Shown: piece after piece, positions 61,575 to 64,000 of the stretch
How positions within the stretch are numbered: position 1 is the stretch's first letter
Layout: each line of letters begins with the position of its first letter
Source: Rhizobium sp. WYCCWR10014
GTDB taxonomy: Bacteria > Pseudomonadota > Alphaproteobacteria > Rhizobiales > Rhizobiaceae
Assembly: GCF_001657485.1 (NCBI RefSeq)
Contig: NZ_LXFU01000037.1
Coordinates: forward strand, 744,001 to 808,000
DNA length: 64,000 bases
Direction of reading: 5' to 3'
The notes under the pieces: model-generated
Seen by the model: the letters and a program-made list of their open reading frames with translations, nothing else
Database searches by the model: none
What the model was told of the DNA's origin: nothing
Program-made: the position numbers and the translations under genes

Positions 61575-61605
61575 ACTTAGCAACTAGGTTTATCAGTTGC
61601 CAAGT
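61575..61605. promoter_or_regulatory. Inverted repeat in the divergent promoter, likely GntR operator
   Basis: ACTTAGCAACT (61575-61585) and AGTTGCCAAGT (61595-61605) pair at 10 of 11 positions with a 9-base centre. A related short element AGTTTCCAACT overlaps its left end at 61567-61577. It sits 40 bases upstream of the GntR start and 91 bases upstream of the enolase-superfamily start. Confidence 0.6.
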
Positions 61606-61695
61606 CGCCATCATCTGGCTAGGAATAACAGACACGCCCCAAAGCAGCGAGCAAAACCCGGAGCAGCGAGCAAAACATTGGGAACGAAAGAGCCG

Positions 61696-62841
61696 ATGGA
61701 ATCCGTGCAACGTTCGACCGGACAGGCGATCCTCATTTCAGATGTCGTCGCTCATCCGCTCAGCCAGATGCTGCCCAAACCGACCGTCACGTCCTGGGGC
61801 ACCTATCACAAGGTCTCGATGGTTCTCATCGAGGTGCGCACCGATGCCGGCATCGTCGGCATCGGTGAAGCTCTGGCCCGGTTTTCGCCCAAGGCCTACG
61901 CGGAACTGATCGAAACCTCGTTAAAACCACGGCTGATCGGACAGGACGCACGCAACATCGGCGCCCTCTGGCAATCCATGCGGCGCTCGCTGTCAGGCCG
62001 CGCCGGCGGCATGCTGATCGAGGCGATCGCTGGCGTCGACATTGCGCTGTGGGACATCATGGGCAAGGCCGCCGGCATGCCGATCGCCAAGCTGCTTGGC
62101 GGCGTCGGCAGGGAGACGATCGAGGTCTATGCCGCCGCCGTAAACTGGGTCGACGATGCTGAGGCGGATCGGGAACTGGAGCGTTATATCGGCGAGGGAT
62201 TCCCGCGCATCAAAGTCAAGATGGCCAATCCCGTCAGGGAAGCCTGCAGGCGCATCGAACGGCTGCGCAAACGTGCCGGCGACGATATCGAACTCTGTGT
62301 CGACGCCAACTGGGCCTATGATCTGGACCAGGCGATCGAAGTCGGCAGGGCACTTTCGGCCAACGGCTACTTCTGGTTCGAGGAGCCGCTGGCGCCGGAA
62401 AACGAGCAAGGCTACGAAGAACTTCGCAAACGCTGCGACGTACCGCTCGCAGCCGGAGAGAGCAACTTTACCGCCGATCAGGCGCAACGTCTCGTCGCCA
62501 ACCGCACCCTTTCAATCCTGCAGCCAGATGTCGCCCGTGCCGGCGGCATTTCCGAAACACGGCGCATGGCCGACTATGCCGCCCTCCATAATGTGGGCTA
62601 TGCCCCGCATATCGGCATGTCCGGCATTATCTGCGAGACGGCCAGCGCGCATCTGGCAGCCGCCCTTCCGAATTTCCGGGTGATGGAATGCGAATGCGAT
62701 CTTAGCCCCTTCAAGCGCGACCTGGCCGATCTGGCGCCCGGCTGCCTGCGCCAGAAGAATGGCCGGCTCGACGTGCCGACACGGCCGGGTCTCGGCATCG
62801 AAATCGATTGGGACGCCGTCAAACGGCTCCGCATACAGTGA
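61696..62841 (+). CDS. Enolase-superfamily (mandelate racemase/muconate lactonizing enzyme type) sugar-acid dehydratase
   Basis: The 381-residue protein has the capping domain (about 1-130) and TIM-barrel end. Catalytic features are the KxK motif IKVKM (about residue 171), metal ligands in CVDANWAY (about Asp203), FEEPL (about Glu229) and AAGESN (about Glu255). The Asp-His dyad is LQPDVARAGG (about Asp278) and YAPHIGMSG (about His305). This is the mandelate racemase subgroup with KxK and His, typical of sugar-acid dehydratases. The likely role is dehydration of an aldonic or uronic acid to a 2-keto-3-deoxy acid. Start ATG at 61696 fits; the upstream in-frame extension is unlikely. Confidence 0.88.
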   Translation: MESVQRSTGQAILISDVVAHPLSQMLPKPTVTSWGTYHKVSMVLIEVRTDAGIVGIGEALARFSPKAYAELIETSLKPRLIGQDARNIGALWQSMRRSLSGRAGGMLIEAIAGVDIALWDIMGKAAGMPIAKLLGGVGRETIEVYAAAVNWVDDAEADRELERYIGEGFPRIKVKMANPVREACRRIERLRKRAGDDIELCVDANWAYDLDQAIEVGRALSANGYFWFEEPLAPENEQGYEELRKRCDVPLAAGESNFTADQAQRLVANRTLSILQPDVARAGGISETRRMADYAALHNVGYAPHIGMSGIICETASAHLAAALPNFRVMECECDLSPFKRDLADLAPGCLRQKNGRLDVPTRPGLGIEIDWDAVKRLRIQ

Positions 62842-62854
62842 GGTCAACGCCATA

Positions 62855-63766
62855 ATGACGACATCAGTCCCCTCTTCCGCAGCCGACGTGATGGAAGCCA
62901 TGAGGCTCGCCATGCTTCGCGCAGATCCGGCGCTCAGCCGTTTCGATCCTCTGCCGCGCATCCTGTCCTTTGACGATTTTTCGCGCGGGCATTGCGGCTG
63001 GTCACAGTTGGTCGGCAATTACGAGGACAGCCTCGACGTCATGCTGCCCGGTTTTGCCCAGCACTCGAGTGCCATGCTCTCAACTCTCGGGCATTGGGAT
63101 GCAGGATCCCACGGCGGCATGGATTCGTCCTACGCGCTAAAGATCGCCACAAAGGCAAAACCGGGTGCCCAGAACGTTGCAATCAAGCGCCATACCTTCC
63201 GCAAGCGCGGGCCGATCCGCTTCGAAATTTACTTCACGTTCAAGCCGGAGGCGACGGAACTGAAACTATCGGAAACCGACGTGCGATCGATCGGCTTCCT
63301 GTTCGACCTGCAATGCGGCGATCGCGACGGAGACGGCGAGCGGGTTATGCCACATCTGCGCTTTCTCAATGCACTCGACGGCAAGCACCTGCAGAAATGG
63401 CAGTACAAACGTGAGACCACATCCTTCACCGCCATCGGCCGGGAAGATAAGACCGTAAGCCACTATCACCTGGCGCCTGAAGGCTGGCTGGACTTGCCGG
63501 ATGGTGAACAACGGCTCTGCTACAACGAGATCCCGACGAAGGTGAACTGGAGCTATATGCGCTTCGATTTCGACCTCGCCTCCATGAAGGCGACTGGCTT
63601 GCAGTGCAACGACCGGAATTTCGACGTATCCGGCTTCGAGTCGATCCGGATTCCGGCGATGAAAAACCTCTGGTGCATGCTGAACTTCTGCCTGTTCGCC
63701 GAGACGGATGTCGCCAAGCGTGCCTTTCTCTACGTCGATTCCATCTGCATTTCAGGGGATTTTTGA
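62855..63766 (+). CDS. Conserved-looking protein of unknown function next to the enolase-superfamily gene
   Basis: I do not recognise this 303-residue protein. It has no signal peptide or membrane helix. It is rich in aromatic residues and beta-type segments (RFEIYFTFKPEATELKLSET, FTAIGREDKTVSHYHLAPEGWL), so a beta-sandwich fold is plausible. It begins 13 bases after the dehydratase and its stop overlaps the next gene by one base (TGATG), so it belongs to the operon. It may be an accessory or hydrolytic protein of the sugar-acid pathway, but this is only contextual. Confidence 0.8.
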   Translation: MTTSVPSSAADVMEAMRLAMLRADPALSRFDPLPRILSFDDFSRGHCGWSQLVGNYEDSLDVMLPGFAQHSSAMLSTLGHWDAGSHGGMDSSYALKIATKAKPGAQNVAIKRHTFRKRGPIRFEIYFTFKPEATELKLSETDVRSIGFLFDLQCGDRDGDGERVMPHLRFLNALDGKHLQKWQYKRETTSFTAIGREDKTVSHYHLAPEGWLDLPDGEQRLCYNEIPTKVNWSYMRFDFDLASMKATGLQCNDRNFDVSGFESIRIPAMKNLWCMLNFCLFAETDVAKRAFLYVDSICISGDF

Positions 63767-64000
63767 TGCTTCCCGAAAACATCACGGCGGTGATAACCCG
63801 CAATGAGCGCTGGAGTGGCGACGCCGCGAGCGAACCCTATGAGGCCGGCTGGGCGCATGAAGCCGTGTTCTTCATTCGGGCATTGAAGCCTCCCGTAGGC
63901 ATTGCACCCAAGGGTTGGGTGGAAATCTCGCCTGACGGCATGCATTGGGTTCGGGAAGGAACGGAATTCGTCATGCCGGGCGAACAGGACGGCGTTGCCG
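63766..64000 (+). CDS. Unrecognised protein, cut by window edge
   Basis: The frame is open from ATG 63766 to the edge (78 codons visible). It starts MLPENITAVITRNERWSGDAASE and continues with YEAGWAHEAVFFIRALKPPVG and GWVEISPDGMHWVREG. No family was recognised. Its start overlaps the stop of the preceding gene (TGATG), so the two are co-translated. Confidence 0.75.
   Translation, partial: MLPENITAVITRNERWSGDAASEPYEAGWAHEAVFFIRALKPPVGIAPKGWVEISPDGMHWVREGTEFVMPGEQDGVA

Overview
The window reads as genomic DNA of a Rhizobium-type alphaproteobacterium, close to the R. leguminosarum/R. etli group. The support is GC-rich coding sequence with strong third-position GC, many solute ABC transporters each with its own regulator, an exopolysaccharide cluster with ExoY-, ExoF- and ExoP-like proteins, and short palindromic intergenic repeats of the kind seen in Rhizobiales. 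I found no rRNA, tRNA, CRISPR array, phage or transposase gene. Both window edges cut a gene.

Layout. (1) 1-13.7 kb: a truncated LacI-type regulator, then a plus-strand locus with a peptide-family (oligosaccharide-type) ABC importer, an unusual glycosidase-like protein, a sugar-isomerase-like TIM barrel, a tartronate-semialdehyde-reductase-like dehydrogenase and a GH42 beta-galactosidase, followed by a carboxymuconolactone-decarboxylase-like protein and a cupin. (2) 13.7-18.6 kb, minus strand: a complete ugpBAEC glycerol-3-phosphate importer with PHO-box-like repeats upstream. (3) 18.6-26.1 kb: a ROK regulator diverging from an operon of binding protein, two permeases, SIS-domain protein, PfkB kinase and ATPase. 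Its gene content matches Frl-type Amadori-compound (fructosamine) operons.

(4) 26.2-46.1 kb: an exopolysaccharide region. A minus-strand operon runs Crp-type regulator, two GT4 glycosyltransferases, flippase, GH16 glycanase. A divergent plus-strand set runs sugar-phosphate transferase, chain-length protein with a degenerate kinase domain, GT2, ExoF-like export protein, polymerase/ligase. It is followed by a small membrane protein, GT8 and GT2 transferases. A second, shorter copy of the module (Crp regulator, sugar transferase, small membrane protein) lies at 42.1-44.4 kb, and its transferase has lost a catalytic glutamate. An acyltransferase closes the region.

(5) 46.3-50.6 kb: membrane PQQ glucose dehydrogenase and a class III cyclase/TPR protein. 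(6) 50.7-55.7 kb: a FadR/GntR regulator, a CUT2-type sugar importer split over two divergent units, and an NAD-dependent epimerase/dehydrogenase, with operator-like palindromes in the divergent promoter. (7) 55.8-64 kb: a CUT1-type sugar importer, an SDR dehydrogenase and a GntR regulator on the minus strand, diverging from an enolase-superfamily dehydratase and two unrecognised genes. This is probably a sugar-acid catabolic locus, with an inverted-repeat operator between the two arms.

The less ordinary observations are the duplicated and partly decayed exopolysaccharide module with a conserved leader peptide, the degenerate P-loop of the chain-length protein, the Frl-like operon under a ROK regulator, and several well-formed operator palindromes. 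Most of the rest is standard rhizobial transport and catabolism.
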